Below the pieces are notes generated by a model. The model had not been told where the DNA came from and searched no databases. It saw only the letters and a program-made list of their open reading frames with translations. Below are positions 1 through 11,085 of a stretch of 64,000 bases of DNA, one piece after another. Where the stretch lies: positions 8,370,001 to 8,434,000 of the forward strand of contig OZ038532.1 of assembly GCA_964036665.1 (NCBI GenBank), written 5' to 3'. Source of the stretch: Gordius sp. MW1 (Eukaryota > Nematomorpha > Gordioida > Gordea > Gordiidae). Position numbers and translations under genes: made by a program. How positions within the stretch are numbered: position 1 is the stretch's first letter; each line of letters starts with the position of its first letter.

Positions 1-766
1 AAAAACTCCGGGATTCTAACCCAAAAACTAGTTAAATTGCATAGCAATTAGAAGTAAACAACTTTTATTTATGTTTATTATATAACATTGGTCAGCAGCC
101 AGCGGACGGCCAAAAAGTCATAATAGCAATGGTAGAAACAGGAACAATCATAATAGTCAAAAAAAACGAAAAAATAATTTCGATTCACATTTTGGCCAAT
201 GGTCATTTTTTTCATTGGTCAGCAGCCAGCGGACGGTTAAAAATTCTTATTATCAATGATAGTAACAAGAACAATCATAAGAGTCAAAAAAACTCCGGGA
301 TTCTAACTCCAAAACTAGTTAAATTGCATAGCAATTAAAAAGTAAACAACTTTTATTTATGTTTATTATATAACTAGTTAAATTGCATAGCATTAAAAGT
401 AAACAACTTTTATCTATGTTTATTATATAACAAAAACTAGTTAAATTGCATAGCAAATAAAAGTTTATAACTAGTTAAATTGCATTAAACAACTTTTATT
501 TATGTTTATTATATAATAGATAATTTAACAAATCTTATATATAACACACCGAGGGAGATAGAGATGAGGGGTGGGGCACCTCTTATGCATAGCAATTAAA
601 AATAACACAGCGACGGGAGATAGAGATGAGGGGTGGGGCACCTCTTTCTCATGCATTAATTTAAAAAAGCGATAACCTAATATAACCAATGCAAATAGAT
701 AGGGAGGGTAACGGACGGACGACGGACAACCAAAAACGAGCCCATAAATTGCATAGCAATTTATAT
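1..766 (+). repeat. Terminal part of a TTGCTATGCAA-family tandem-repeat element
   Basis: Three modules seen in full in the copies at 37.5-42.1 kb and 51.3-54.6 kb occur here in the same order. Positions 1-300 hold two diverged copies of a ~125-bp unit built around GGCCAATGGTC and CCATTGGTCAGCAGCCAGC. Positions 300-530 hold a ~58-bp unit repeated about four times (AACTAGTTAAATTGCATAGC). Positions 540-660 hold a duplicated GGGGTGGGGCACCTC segment. The element ends at 741-766 with GGACGGACGGAC-like sequence followed by GAGCCCATAAATTGCATAGC. The window starts inside the element. Open frames in it are spurious. Repeat membership is directly visible; the transposon class is not. Confidence 0.8.
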
Positions 767-843
767 GTTTTGCCCCACCCCCTAATTGAACTTTTGCAGG
801 TTTCGCCCACCCCCTAATCTAAAACCTGGCTACGCCCATGGGT
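761..843 (-). repeat. Partial CATGGGCGTAGCC miniature element
   Basis: The right end, AACCTGGCTACGCCCATG, is present, preceded by the C-rich TTGCCCCACCCCCTAA body typical of this family. The opposite terminal repeat is missing, and the copy abuts the TTGCTATGCAA element at 766. Confidence 0.6.
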
Positions 844-1291
844 GTGGCAAATTAGAAGCCTTTTCGAAGTGCGGCGCAATGAATGTCACATCATTCATAT
901 AAGTTGCAAAACGTAAAAATATTTTGAAAACCCGAATCGACCAGTTCTAATTAAAGCAAGATGGTTTATACTTTATAGGTTAAGTTAGGGTGATTTTTTT
1001 TTTTTGGGGGGGGGGAACATATGGGAACAAACATTATTATAGTAGGTTAATTAACACATCCTCCTTCCTTCCTACCTACCCTCTTATCTAAATAGGACAG
1101 ACAATTAGGTGCGATTTGTAACGCCTCTCTTTGAGGTTTCACATACAAAGTTATCTCATTATTTTGTATGTCGTTACACGTATGCGGCGAAGTGCAAACA
1201 ACCCAGACGAATCCTAACAGCACATAAGTTGACTAATAAATGTCGCACTGATAACACCCCACACAACTCTGAAAAATACCCTAAAATTACA
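844..1291. other. No gene recognised
   Basis: AT-rich sequence with a T-run/G-run at about 988-1,016. The short open frame at 1,109-1,321 has no recognisable motif and runs into a miniature element. I see nothing else supportable here. Confidence 0.5.
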
Positions 1292-1299
1292 CTCGGTCC

Positions 1300-1450
1300 C
1301 ATGGGCGTAGCCAGGTTTTAAATTAGGGGGGGGGCAAAACGTTTAAAATTTCAATCAGGTGGGGCGGGGGGGCAAAACGTAATTTTTTTTAATTTTTAAG
1401 AGTTTTTGCACTGAAAAAATTTTTTTCGCCATCCCCTGGCTAAGCCCATG
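1300..1450. mobile_element. CATGGGCGTAGCC miniature inverted-repeat element
   Basis: A 151-bp element bounded by CATGGGCGTAGCCAGG on the left and CTGGCTAAGCCCATG on the right, with G-rich tracts inside. The flanking octamers CTCGGTCC (1,292-1,299) and CTCGGCCT (1,451-1,458) differ at two positions, consistent with an old 8-bp target duplication. It is non-coding. The 8-bp duplication suggests mobilisation by a hAT-type transposase; that is inference. Confidence 0.7.
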
Positions 1451-1458
1451 CTCGGCCT

Positions 1459-2098
1459 CGTAAAAGAGTAAAATTAAGTAACATGAGCTAGAGAGGGGCT
1501 AAACCCACTAATTCGAATAATTCTGAATTTAAGTAAGTGTCATAGTAATATAAGAAAAACATACCGTCCGTCAAGATTTTCACGTTTTGACATAAGCACG
1601 GAAATAAAACGGCATCTCGTTTAATAATAATTATATTCGCCCTAACTAAGGTTAAGCTTGTTAACCATATGCTCCAAAAGGGAAAAATATTAATTCATAT
1701 ACTATTTTGCCACCCCATCCAAATATTTCGAATAAAATCCGTGGCCATTGGCTTAAGATACTTTCCAAGTGGGACCAAAATTGATTGTCTGGTGATGCTG
1801 TTAAGCGCCCCAAAATAAACGCAGTTGATTATAAAATAAATACGTACGGGGTCAAACGTATTTAACATTTACATCAAAATGGCTGACATTTGTGGCATAG
1901 CAAGTGCCCTTCTCGCCGATAATTCATTCATCTGCTAGGTAATAAGAGAACGAATAGACATGGTATATTGCGTTTTTAAGGTGGTTTTTGACTCTTTCGC
2001 ACGTATTATATACAATCAGAAAGCATCCTTAAATATACTTTCGAACCTAAATTAATCCTTCCAAAAAATGTACTTCAAGTAGGAAATGTGCACGGGTA
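1459..2098. other. No gene recognised
   Basis: AT-rich DNA without a long open frame or recognisable repeat. No features supported. Confidence 0.4.
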
Positions 2099-2262
2099 TA
2101 TAGTAAAAACGGCTGGGTTTGTTCGGTTTGACTAAGATTCACGGTCCACTTTGGTCTGTTTTTCAAATTTCGACTAAGCCTAGAGGTCGACTAATAAAAA
2201 CAGACCAAAAAACCTTGGATTCTTTTACCAAACAATACCCAGCCATTTTTACAACACTGGTG
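2099..2262. mobile_element. Small MITE sharing termini with the 8.46-kb foldback
   Basis: The right end, read outward on the minus strand, is CAGTGTTGTAAAAATGGCTGGG. The left end reads TAGTAAAAACGGCTGGG, apparently missing a few bases of the same terminus. These match the TAGTGTTGTAAAAACGGCTGG terminus of the large foldback that starts at 24,855. The body is a short inverted repeat (AGACCAAAA against TTTGGTCTG). No matching 8-bp flanks are visible, so one border may be eroded. The open frame at 2,119-2,349 lies mostly inside it and is not credible coding. Confidence 0.6.
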
Positions 2263-2710
2263 TCAAAACCGTTTAATTTCAAAGCCTTGGGCCTGGAATC
2301 AAATTCGCGATTAAACGATGGAAATAAAAGTATATGTATATTATATTAAATATTCATCATTTCTTACGCTTCGCAATAAAACGATATTTTATATAATTAT
2401 CTGGTTGATTTAAGGACTCGAAAATGTTTGTGAATATCCGATATTGTACTATTAATAAGAGATTTGTCAATAAACGATTTTTTTGTTAATATTATCGTTT
2501 AAAAAAACAAATAGGCGGTTAACTTCGCGATTAAAAGATTTTCGCGATAATCCGATTTGCGATTAAGAAGTTCGACTATACATTTCCTTAGGCTTCTCAT
2601 CTCATTTCACACTTTAAAATCTCTATAAATACAAAAGGGGGCGGGGAGGGCAGTGACATCACAATCATAAAACAGGTAAAACGGTGAAAAAATATTTGAA
2701 AACCCGCAAT

Positions 2711-3606
2711 CAGGCGCGTAGCCAAGGGGGCGGAAAGCGGGACTTTTCTACCCCCTTGATCAAAATTTTTAAAATTTTTCGATTAATAATTACATTAAAT
2801 GGATTAAAACATTATAGTTTAGTTGCATAAAAGATTTTGAGACACTTCCTGGAAACATAATATATACATTCAATTTTTCGCATTTAATTATCGACTAACA
2901 GCTTGCACCCCCACCAGTATAACTTTCCATTGATTGCAGGCGCGTAGCCAGAATTTTCTCAAGGGGGGGGGGAATTTCAAAAAAAAAATTTATAGCATTT
3001 TTATTTCAACAACAAAAATATAAATTCAAAAAATATAAATTAATAAGTGTTTTACTTAGTCATTTATTGTATCTATAAAATAAAAACTTTGAATCTAAAG
3101 AAAATTTATAAAAAAAATTTTAAAATTTTGGCCAGGGGGGGATTTTCCGTTCCCCCCCCCCCCCCCCCCCCTTATTTACGCCACTGATTGATTGTAAATT
3201 ATGAAAAACTTGTTTTTTTTATCTAAACACCGTTCATTTAGCTGTATTAAAAAATGACAAGTAAGACTGAGTGACTGTATAATTTTGCTTATTAGCAACT
3301 TGAGAATTTTCTCGATTAAACTCATATAATTTTGCTTTGGTTTCCGCCATTATTTAATTTGGCCTAAATGATAATGTTTTTTGCCAGTTGAATAACTTGC
3401 ATAAGGTAGATGTCTTTTTTTAAGGTATAAAAGCGATAGTAAATGCTCTGATTAATGAAGAGAAGAGAATTTTTTAAAGCTGATTATATAGCGCCTTGAA
3501 GTTTCGCATATATTATACGCAAAATTTATTTTTGTTACATTATAAATAAAAGTGTCAAAAAATTTTTGAATTTTTCCTCCCCCTTGGGAAACTGGCTACG
3601 CGCCTG
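2711..3606. mobile_element. CAGGCGCGTAGCC hAT-like element, host of a nested copy
   Basis: The left terminus CAGGCGCGTAGCCA and right terminus TGGCTACGCGCCTG form a 14-bp terminal inverted repeat. A perfect 8-bp direct repeat, CCCGCAAT, flanks it at 2,703-2,710 and 3,607-3,614. The element is 896 bp and contains a second family member at 2,937-3,186. There is no transposase. The 8-bp duplication is the standard hAT signature; the family name is not known to me. The internal segment (TAGCTGTATTAAAAAATG and following) recurs in the copy at 18,471. Confidence 0.85.
2937..3186. mobile_element. Nested CAGGCGCGTAGCC element
   Basis: A 250-bp element from CAGGCGCGTAGCCAG to TTTACGCCACTG. It is flanked by perfect 8-bp repeats ATTGATTG at 2,929-2,936 and 3,187-3,194, and sits wholly inside the element at 2,711-3,606. 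It carries long G and C runs just inside its ends. It is non-coding and younger than its host element. Confidence 0.85.
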
Positions 3607-3614
3607 CCCGCAAT

Positions 3615-5586
3615 CTTAAAAAAGAATCTTGATTCAAAAATTAAAGTCATTCGGGCATTCAACAAACTAGTTTTAAAAAAAGCTAATTTCTATCTCAACT
3701 CCTTCACAAAGTGAAAAATTTTAATATCTTCTTCTATTATTTACATCCCATTTCTCACCTTTCCAAATAATATATTGAGAAAAAAACCTGCTCAAGCTGT
3801 CTTTAAAGCTAAACTCCATACTTATAAATGCTGATAAGCTGTTGTATAATTTTCAAGTTTCAACTAAACACAACACTTAACACTTGGTACGTATACGTAA
3901 GTAGGCCTGAGACTTCTTGCGACGCGTTAGTAAATACTTAAAGCCTCGAGTCGGATTATACTGCTTGGTGCATTTGAGGTGAACTGCCCTTATTTAAAGT
4001 GAATAATCCTATGAAAGTTTTGAAAACGACAGACTGAAGAATTCAATGAATAATTCATGTTTTCCTATTTGACCCCGTAGTAGAGATCGGATCGGAACAT
4101 TGCTAAATTGTTAATACCATCACGGTAAGCTGCTACTGGTCATAGCACCTTTTCAGGCGATAAAGTATTACAAACAATGGGTATTTCAAGCAAAAAACAA
4201 TTAATATACAGACAAACGACCTTATTGGGCTTTCTTATTTAATTTGGATTGAACCAAACCGCGTTGGTGGTGTATAAAATATGTAAAATTTAACTCCACC
4301 TAGGATATTTCTTCGCCTTAAAAACAAAAAATACCACAAATTATAGAAACATAAAAAATGTATACTATTTTTAAATTACACGCCACCGTTCGATCTTACT
4401 TATTTCTACAATATTTTCGCAACAAAATCCTCACTAAGTCGATTTTGGACAAGTCGAAAGACAAACTTTATAACAAAATCACAGTATTTGCGAATTGAAC
4501 GCAAAGAAAATTTCAATTGTCCCGAACTTTATGGCTGAAAATGATCGAAAAAAAATTCCTTTTCTTCATAAAAGAAAAGCTTTGGATTTGTATTTATATG
4601 GAGTCGGCTAAGTTTATATTTAGAGCAACAGGTAAAATAGTCGTTATTAATTAAATTAAAATATTTTTTTGTTCACTTTGCAAAAAAACTTAGGTTTAGG
4701 GGACTGCTGCTCCTTCCTTTCTCGTCCCTGACTTAATCCTAAGCAGCATAAAAGGAAACTAGTAAGGTTATGTTTGAAATTAAAATTCGAGGTATGATTT
4801 TGACACTGATCCCAAACATCGGATCACAAAATCACATTAAAAAATACATTTTAAAAAATTAAGCCACAATGTTGTATTGACGTTTGAAAAACGCTAAAAT
4901 CGCTGTTTTTAGCAAATTTGACATCAAGCATTTCAAAAACGTTTCTTAAAAAAATTTCTATCCGCACTTTGGAAGACTCAAAAATATTATTTCCCTTACA
5001 TGATCGTCGATAACACCATTAGTACAATACCTTAAGGATACAAAAAAAGTGTAGCATCAGGAGGGTACCCCTTACACCGGCAAAATTAATATATAGGCAT
5101 GTGCCGCGGGTCAAAATAAAACTTATTTTGCCTCGTAGCCCACGTGCAGGGGTCACGCCACCACCATGCTCACTCTTAATAATTACGCGAGCTATGCTGC
5201 GATTGTGACACAGCAAACAAAATTAGTATGTGTGAAGGGGGAGGGGGGGGGGGGTCGGTCCCTCTATGTCAATTACCTTTTGAGGTGTAGGTATAAGCAA
5301 AAAAAACAATTTTCTCGCAGAAAATAATTCACATTTTATGAAGGAGCGAGAACAACGAGAGGTGCCGTAAAATTACAAATGTGAGGCGATCGAAAGGGAG
5401 CATGCCACCATAAAAGTCGGATTACAAAGGAGACTACATATATATTAACTTCCCACTACCCCTTCTTTGATAGCTACGAGATAAAGTTAGTAACGACGAC
5501 CCCACCATCGTAACCATAAGTGTGACAAATAGGCAATGGCTACGCTTTGTCTCCCACATCTCTGCTCTGTAAAAAGTTTGGATAGG
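3615..5586. other. No gene recognised
   Basis: AT-rich DNA. The minus-strand open frame at 5,019-5,216 has no recognised domain. A G-run lies at about 5,238-5,254. I support no gene here. Confidence 0.4.
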
Positions 5587-5800
5587 GGTCAAAGTAGCAG
5601 AATGATGAAAAAGTAGCAGAAAAATATGACTTTTAGATAATCAATATATTAAAATTAAATCTCAAATTGGGAGGGAATTTGATGTGCATCTAACCCTAAC
5701 CTAAAACGCTGACCTAAAACACTAACCCTAACCCTCCTGACCAATCGTGATCTTGATGAGTTCTGACCAATTTGGCTGCTTTTTTTCTGCTACTTTGACC
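5587..5800. mobile_element. Small element with perfect 16-bp terminal inverted repeats
   Basis: GGTCAAAGTAGCAGAA at the left is perfectly inverted at the right (TTCTGCTACTTTGACC). The left motif AAAGTAGCAGAA is repeated once more 18 bp inward. The core (about 5,648-5,740, ATTAAATCTCAAATT to ACCTAAAACACTA) closely matches part of the 377-bp insertion in the gypsy LTR at 23,824-24,200. No flanking duplication is clear. The CTAACCCTAACC runs inside are part of this repeat, not telomeric DNA. Confidence 0.6.
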
Positions 5801-5838
5801 GGTTCCCAAAAGTTTTCAAGACCTCAAATATGTGGGTT

Positions 5839-5990
5839 CATGGGCGTAGCCAGCTTTGGTTAGAGGGGGGGGGGCAATAATGATTTAGGGAGGGGCAAAA
5901 TGATTATTTTATTATGAAATTTTAGCCAAAATTTTAATAAATTTCAACGAATTTATGAATTTAGAGTGGGGCAGCCATCCCTCTTTTCCC
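5839..5990 (+). repeat. Partial CATGGGCGTAGCC element
   Basis: The left end CATGGGCGTAGCCAGC, the G-run and the GGGAGGGGCAAAATGATT body match the complete copy at 8,458-8,601. The right terminal repeat is not found. Confidence 0.6.
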
Positions 5991-6117
5991 ATTATTACTT
6001 TTACTAGAACGCATCTTAGGAGAGGAAAAGTGATGGATGAAAAGTTTGCTTGAACAAGTGTAAATGTTATTAAAATAGATTTTGAAGGAGCGTCTAGAAA
6101 AATATATGGAATGATAT

Positions 6118-6285
6118 TAAAATGAGCGGTCATTAGCTAGTCTATTTGCGAAAGCAGAATACCTAAGTCCGCAGCCATTAAAAACCCGTATAAGTTTCCA
6201 CGGCAATTATTGAAAAATTACAAGTAGGACGGACGGACAGGGCAACCAAAAGCGAGCCCATAAAGTGCATAGCATTTTTAAGCTA
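6118..6285 (+). repeat. Fragment of a TTGCTATGCAA-family variant
   Basis: It ends in GGACGGACGGAC, then GCGAGCCCATAAAGTGCATAGC, the usual end of the family. The inner segment (about 6,131-6,165, GCGAAAGCAGAAT) recurs inverted at about 63,713-63,750. The two fragments therefore represent a variant lacking the usual tandem arrays. Confidence 0.6.
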
Positions 6286-6781
6286 AGGACGGAATTTGAA
6301 AGGAAAAAAATAAAGATGTTATGAATGATCTTGAAATGTGTCAATACTTCCACGTGTAATTTCATCGTTTCTTCACGTTTAATTGCAAATTTCTGCCGGC
6401 CGCAAAATTGAATTTAGTCAGGGCGGTTGTGATGGGGAGGGGGGGATTGAAAAACATAGGCGTATTTGTAACCAGAAAATGTGGAACCTAGTTCGAAAAT
6501 TTTTAAAAATGTCTTTCATGTGTACTTTTCAAAATGTCCGCCCCAAAATATTAAATTTCCTATTAAAATGGAATTTTATATGTAATGACACGACGTGTTT
6601 GCCTCATCAAAGCTTTTCCTCGCCGAAGGTCGTAAGTTAAAATAATACAACTTCTATGCTGGTTACTATAGAATCCGTGTTGGCCGATTTTCTCCTTATA
6701 AATATTCCCATTCGTTTTACTAAAGCAATGAATCGCACTTTTAATCCCAAATGTCAATTTTAATCTGTTTTTGATTGCCTA
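6286..6781. other. No gene recognised
   Basis: Short open frames on both strands (6,383-6,640 and 6,563-6,757) show no recognisable domain. Nothing is supported. Confidence 0.4.
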
Positions 6782-8351
6782 TCTATATATATAAAGTAAA
6801 GTGTATGTATGTATGTAAGGGCTAATCTCTGAAACTACCGGTCCGATTCGCGCGAAAATTTACCCCTAGGTTCCCAGGGCGGCCAGGGGTGAAATAGCTT
6901 TTTCAGAATCCTAAAATTCCTTTTAGTTTTCGAGATATTGGGTTTTATACGTTTTGACGTTCAATAAACTGTCAATCAAACGCACCTCCTCGCGTTCGTC
7001 GAAAATTTGAATATACAGACAGTTCTGTAGTAAAAGTGTATCACTTATAGTAGTTTGTAGTAAAACGTAATCTTTTCTTAACGGTGACAACATAAAATTT
7101 ATGAATTAAATTTCTTAAACGTCTCTTTTCTTAACGGTGACAATATAAAATTTATGAATTAAATTTCCTAAACGTCATCTTTTCTTAACGGTGACAATAT
7201 AAAATTTATGAATTAAATTTCTTAAACGTCATTTTTTCTTAACGGTGACAACATAAAATTTATGAATTAACCTGAAATAAATAAAATTATAGATTATTTG
7301 AGAAAATATATAGGTGAAGAAGATGAATTTTTCTCATTATCATTAAATGAGATATTTTAAATGAGAAAGATGAAAGTATATATAATTTAAATGTAATATA
7401 AAATAGTCCAACGTTGATTATTCTGAGTAAATGCTATTTATATATAAATGTCATTATTTATCTATCAATAATTTTTATTAAATGAGATATTTAAATGAGA
7501 ATAAATTCTGAAACTACCGGCCCGATTCGCGCAAAACTTTACCCGTAGGTTCTCAGGGCGGCCAGGTGTAAAATAGCTTTTTCAGATTGCTAAAATTCCT
7601 TTTAGTTTTAAAAATATCGGACATTTCTCGGCCTTTTGGTTTTAAAAAAGGGCTAAATTCTGAAACTTCAGATCCGATTCGAGCGAAAATTTAGCCGTAG
7701 ATGCCCAGATAGGCCAGGGGTAAAATAGCTTTTTCAGATTCCTAAAATACCTTTTTGTTTTAAAAATATCTGACATTTCCCCTCCAGTTTCATTTATAGC
7801 AGCATATACAATAATGACGTCATACATACAAAGCTGAAGTTTTCTCGAATTAGATATTTATAATAAAAATGTTACAGTATACGGTTAAAATTATTGGGGT
7901 TTAACAGACTATTTAAATTGAATAAATAAAATTTAAATTATGCAGTTTTTGTCATTATTATCACGTGGTCGATCATAGAAGCATATTTAATAATTATCCA
8001 TCCTTCAATTAATTATTTTATTATATTAAAGAAAATTGTATTTCAAATAAATCAGCTAACTAGAAAAATAAAATAATGGTATTATTGTATAATAAGTAAC
8101 AGCATTAATAAGCAATTTTTTCAAAAACATTTAATTTTAGTCGGATTTGATGACTAAAACAGAATTTGCATTTGGTTTGTCTTATTATATAAATATATAC
8201 TAAAAATAGTGCGTTCATAAAATCATTCGGACCTTTCACATTATAAATTATTTCATATATGACCCCATTTTAGATAAGTCTTATTAATAGCTCATACTTA
8301 ATTAACCTCTTAAGGACTGAGCCAAAGCAACGCTTGGCCGGGCACAGCTAG
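6782..8351 (+). mobile_element. Non-autonomous Helitron
   Basis: The 5' end is TCTATATATATAAAG preceded by A. The 3' end is GGGCACAGCTAG followed by T. About nine bases upstream of the terminal CTAG lies a hairpin, GCCAAAGC-AAC-GCTTGGC, with one bulged A. TC start, CTRR end, 3' hairpin and A/T flanks without a target duplication are the defining Helitron features. The 1,570-bp body has a GTAT microsatellite at about 6,802, three diverged copies of a ~120-bp segment (CTGAAACTACCGGTCCGATT; about 6,829, 7,505 and 7,655) and a tandem array at 7,073-7,270. No Rep or helicase frame is present, so it depended on an autonomous relative. Confidence 0.85.
7073..7270 (+). repeat. 53-54-bp tandem array in the Helitron
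   Basis: Four near-identical units each begin CTTTTCTTAACGGTGACAA; ACGGTGA occurs at 7,081, 7,134, 7,188 and 7,242. Internal minisatellites are common in non-autonomous Helitrons. Confidence 0.9.
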
Positions 8352-8457
8352 TTATTTTAAAAAAGGAAGATGAAAATTTATACCTTATCTTTTTCATAGA
8401 ACAAGAGCTTTGTGTTATTGTTAGCGAAAAACTCTGGGATAAAAATAGGGGCATTCA

Positions 8458-8601
8458 CATGGGCATAACCAAGATTGGAATTAAAGGGGGGCAATAATGA
8501 TTTAGGGAGGGGCAAAATGATTTTTTTGAAACCTTACTCTTATATATTTTAAAGAATTTTTGGATTTAAAAGGGGGGCAGCCGCCCCCGGCTACGCCCAT
8601 G
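8458..8601. mobile_element. CATGGGCGTAGCC miniature element with intact target duplication
   Basis: A 144-bp copy from CATGGGCATAACC to GGCTACGCCCATG. It is flanked by a perfect 8-bp repeat GGCATTCA at 8,450-8,457 and 8,602-8,609. This copy fixes the family borders and its 8-bp duplication, which supports a hAT-like mobilising enzyme. Confidence 0.9.
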
Positions 8602-8609
8602 GGCATTCA

Positions 8610-9869
8610 ATACTATCAAAAGGTGAATGGATTGATTAAATATTTAATAAGTAAAATTTTGTTCTACATTTTTTTTTGATTCGTTTTAAAAATACTTCAA
8701 AATTACGAAGCAAGTTTATTTTTATCCAATCTTATTTATTTACCATATGTTTTTTATAAATTTGCAATTTGTTAAAAAACAAACATCATAATAGGTTCTT
8801 GCGATAATTAATTATACCGTCATCTATATATTTTTGGTGGAAATGTAATTTTTCGAATTCTTGACCATCTCATAGCCGATCCCAAACTTTTTATATTTAA
8901 ATATGATAATGGCTCATAAAGGAGTGCACATTGTGAAATTGATGATTTCATTTACAGGGTAAATATGTTTTTACGATTTTTTACTAATTTGACCACAAAA
9001 AAATTAACCGTAAAAGTTTGAGGCTTTGGGTTAAATTATTTCGATAGAGGATTTTTTAGGAACAAAATGCACCAAATTTTGAGTGAATAACGCAATTACT
9101 TTCAAAAATATGACAAATATAGTATAATCCATAAAACGCTCCTCAACATGATTTTGGCATTTTAAACGTCCATAACTTAAAAAGTATTACCCCAAAATGG
9201 CTAAAATTTTCAGAAATTACTCTGATAAATGAGGCCTACACCCTCACCAAAAATTACCCTGATCTGAAATGGCCGATCGAAAACGTTTTGATTTGTCATG
9301 GAATGGCCCAATATTAAAATCGTTAATTTAGATGAAAAGGCTTATAATTCAAAAAAAGGGTGAGAGTTAACGCTTTTCAATTTCTCTCCTAAAATCAAGA
9401 ATAAATGTGTACTACAAAAATGAACTGCTGGTTAGGCTAGCACTACAAAAGCATTTAGGGGTGTTTAAAGGATTATGGGCAGCTGGCTAAACTCAAACCT
9501 TGAATTACATGCATGGCAACCTTCAAACTTATGAAATATTAAATAAGAATATAATTATTTCCAAATGATTTGAAACTATGTTTCCTAGGATAAAAAATCA
9601 GCCTAAACTTAGTTTGTTTAAATTTCAATGAAACTTTATAACAAATATTTAGTTTCTATTTTTTAAACACGTTATTTATTTCACAATCAAAAAAACTAAC
9701 AGGTTAATTGATATATAAAAATACCACTTAGCATATAATAGAAAAAGTTATTTCCAAAGTTTATAATAAAAACAAAAACATTCAAGGTGATAATAATTCT
9801 ACAAAACATTATTAGTTAAATTAGTAATAACTATATTTAATAGAAAGGTAAAGGAGTTACAAAATTTAC
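8610..9869. other. Unassigned; would be intron of the CH-domain gene if that gene is active
   Basis: AT-rich sequence downstream (minus strand) of the exon at 9,870-10,151. I could not identify a following exon for the end of the CH domain in it. Confidence 0.3.
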
Positions 9870-10151
9870 CTATATGAGAAAATTTTAATCCGTCGTCCTT
9901 CATAATCTCAAACGCCTTACGCATATTGCTAATTTTTGCATGCTCATTTGATATTAATTTAGGGTCTTTATTAAGGGTTTGATTTCTTAATTTTTGAATA
10001 ATTTTTATAAGAAAATATCCATCTGATATTCCATGTTCAATTTCTTCAATTTCTTGTTGATCTCGAAGGATATAATTTACCCATTTTGTAAAGGCAAATT
10101 TGCGAAGCTTTAGATTGATATGCTCCATTTGATGAGAATTCATAAACTCAG
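9870..10151 (-). CDS. Exon encoding an actinin-type calponin-homology (CH) domain
   Basis: This 282-bp exon is read on the minus strand. It is preceded by a good acceptor (TGTGCTTTTCAG) and followed by a good donor (GTAAATTTTG). Both borders are phase 1 and there is no stop inside. The peptide contains AFTKWVNYIL, which matches the core of the actinin-type actin-binding signature ([ATV][FY]..W.N) except for Arg where Glu/Gln is usual. It continues with ISDGYFLIKIIQKL (compare LSDG..L..LLEVL), ISNMRKAFEIMK and LKFSHIG, in the order of CH-domain helices 1 to 5. The domain stops at the position of VKLVSIG, where splicing would add the ending. This fits a first CH domain of a spectrin, actinin, filamin or related actin-binding protein; I cannot say which. 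No partner exon was found, so it may be part of a long-intron gene or an isolated relic. Confidence 0.65.
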
Positions 10152-10551
10152 CTGAAAAGCACATGTGATAGGCTTGCGGCCAATACGTAACAAACTTTAA
10201 TATCAAACATTAACCATTGACTAATAAAACGGTGCCTTATCACGCCGAAAACAATCTTGCCTTCACCCTGGGACACTACCGGTTATCTTCCCATTATCAT
10301 AAAGAAGGTTTGTAGAGAGGTAATTGGAGTGCGAAGTGCCTCAGGGGATATGTTATTTACCGATGTGTTGTCAATCAAATTATCGTTAATTGGTTATATG
10401 CGAAATGTATTATATACGTGGGATATACACGTTTTTACTCACTTTCTATTATTGTATCGATCCGAAACCTGTCTGTAGTAAATAAAGATCCCCAACTCCA
10501 ATAGTTCCCCAACACCAATAGTGGCGACGTAAAGAATAAGCTTACGCGGGA

Positions 10552-11085
10552 ATGCAGAAATATAAAACAACGGCTAACATCTACGCTTTTATAACACAAT
10601 GTGAGCTATTCCTAAGGAGCAATAAGACGGAGACAGATGAGCAAAAAGCAGCTCTATTATTAACCAGCCTTGATGGGGAGGCATTCCAATTAATACTAGA
10701 GGATTATAGACCTCAAGAGTTGACAGGAATTACATATGAAGAAGCTAAAAATCGGTTAAAAAATTATTATGAATTCTCAAAGGTCCGACAAGGCTAGGGA
10801 GAGACGATAGACACGGACGCTAATAGACTCAAGGCTGGAGCTAACAGCTGCAACTTCGGAAACGAAGAATTGCAGAACAGAATCGTCGACCAATTCATTA
10901 TAGGATTGCGCGATAGAAACTTACAGGCGAGACTGTTGGCAGAAAATGACATAAAATGGAACCGCCTACGCGAGCTGGCGTTAACGGCCGAGACGATAAA
11001 CGGGGGGCTAAGCACTTTGCAAGACGGGTCCGAAGAGGCGTGGAGCGTAGTGGCGGGACGAGAAGCGTGGCCTGGGCCGGTCTGA
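10552..11085 (+). pseudogene. gypsy Gag (capsid) remnant
   Basis: Two open segments in one frame are separated by a TAG at 10,795. The first carries a typical retrotransposon Gag stretch (LLTSLDGEAFQLILED). The second carries IVDQFIIGLRDRNLQARLL, the usual region before the nucleocapsid. The CCHC zinc knuckles expected next are absent; the frame stops at 11,083 and protease begins about 30 bp later. A deletion probably removed the nucleocapsid. Confidence 0.8.

Noticed and set aside
7073..7270. CRISPR-like array
   Set aside because: The units are contiguous tandem repeats without unique spacers, in a eukaryotic Helitron.
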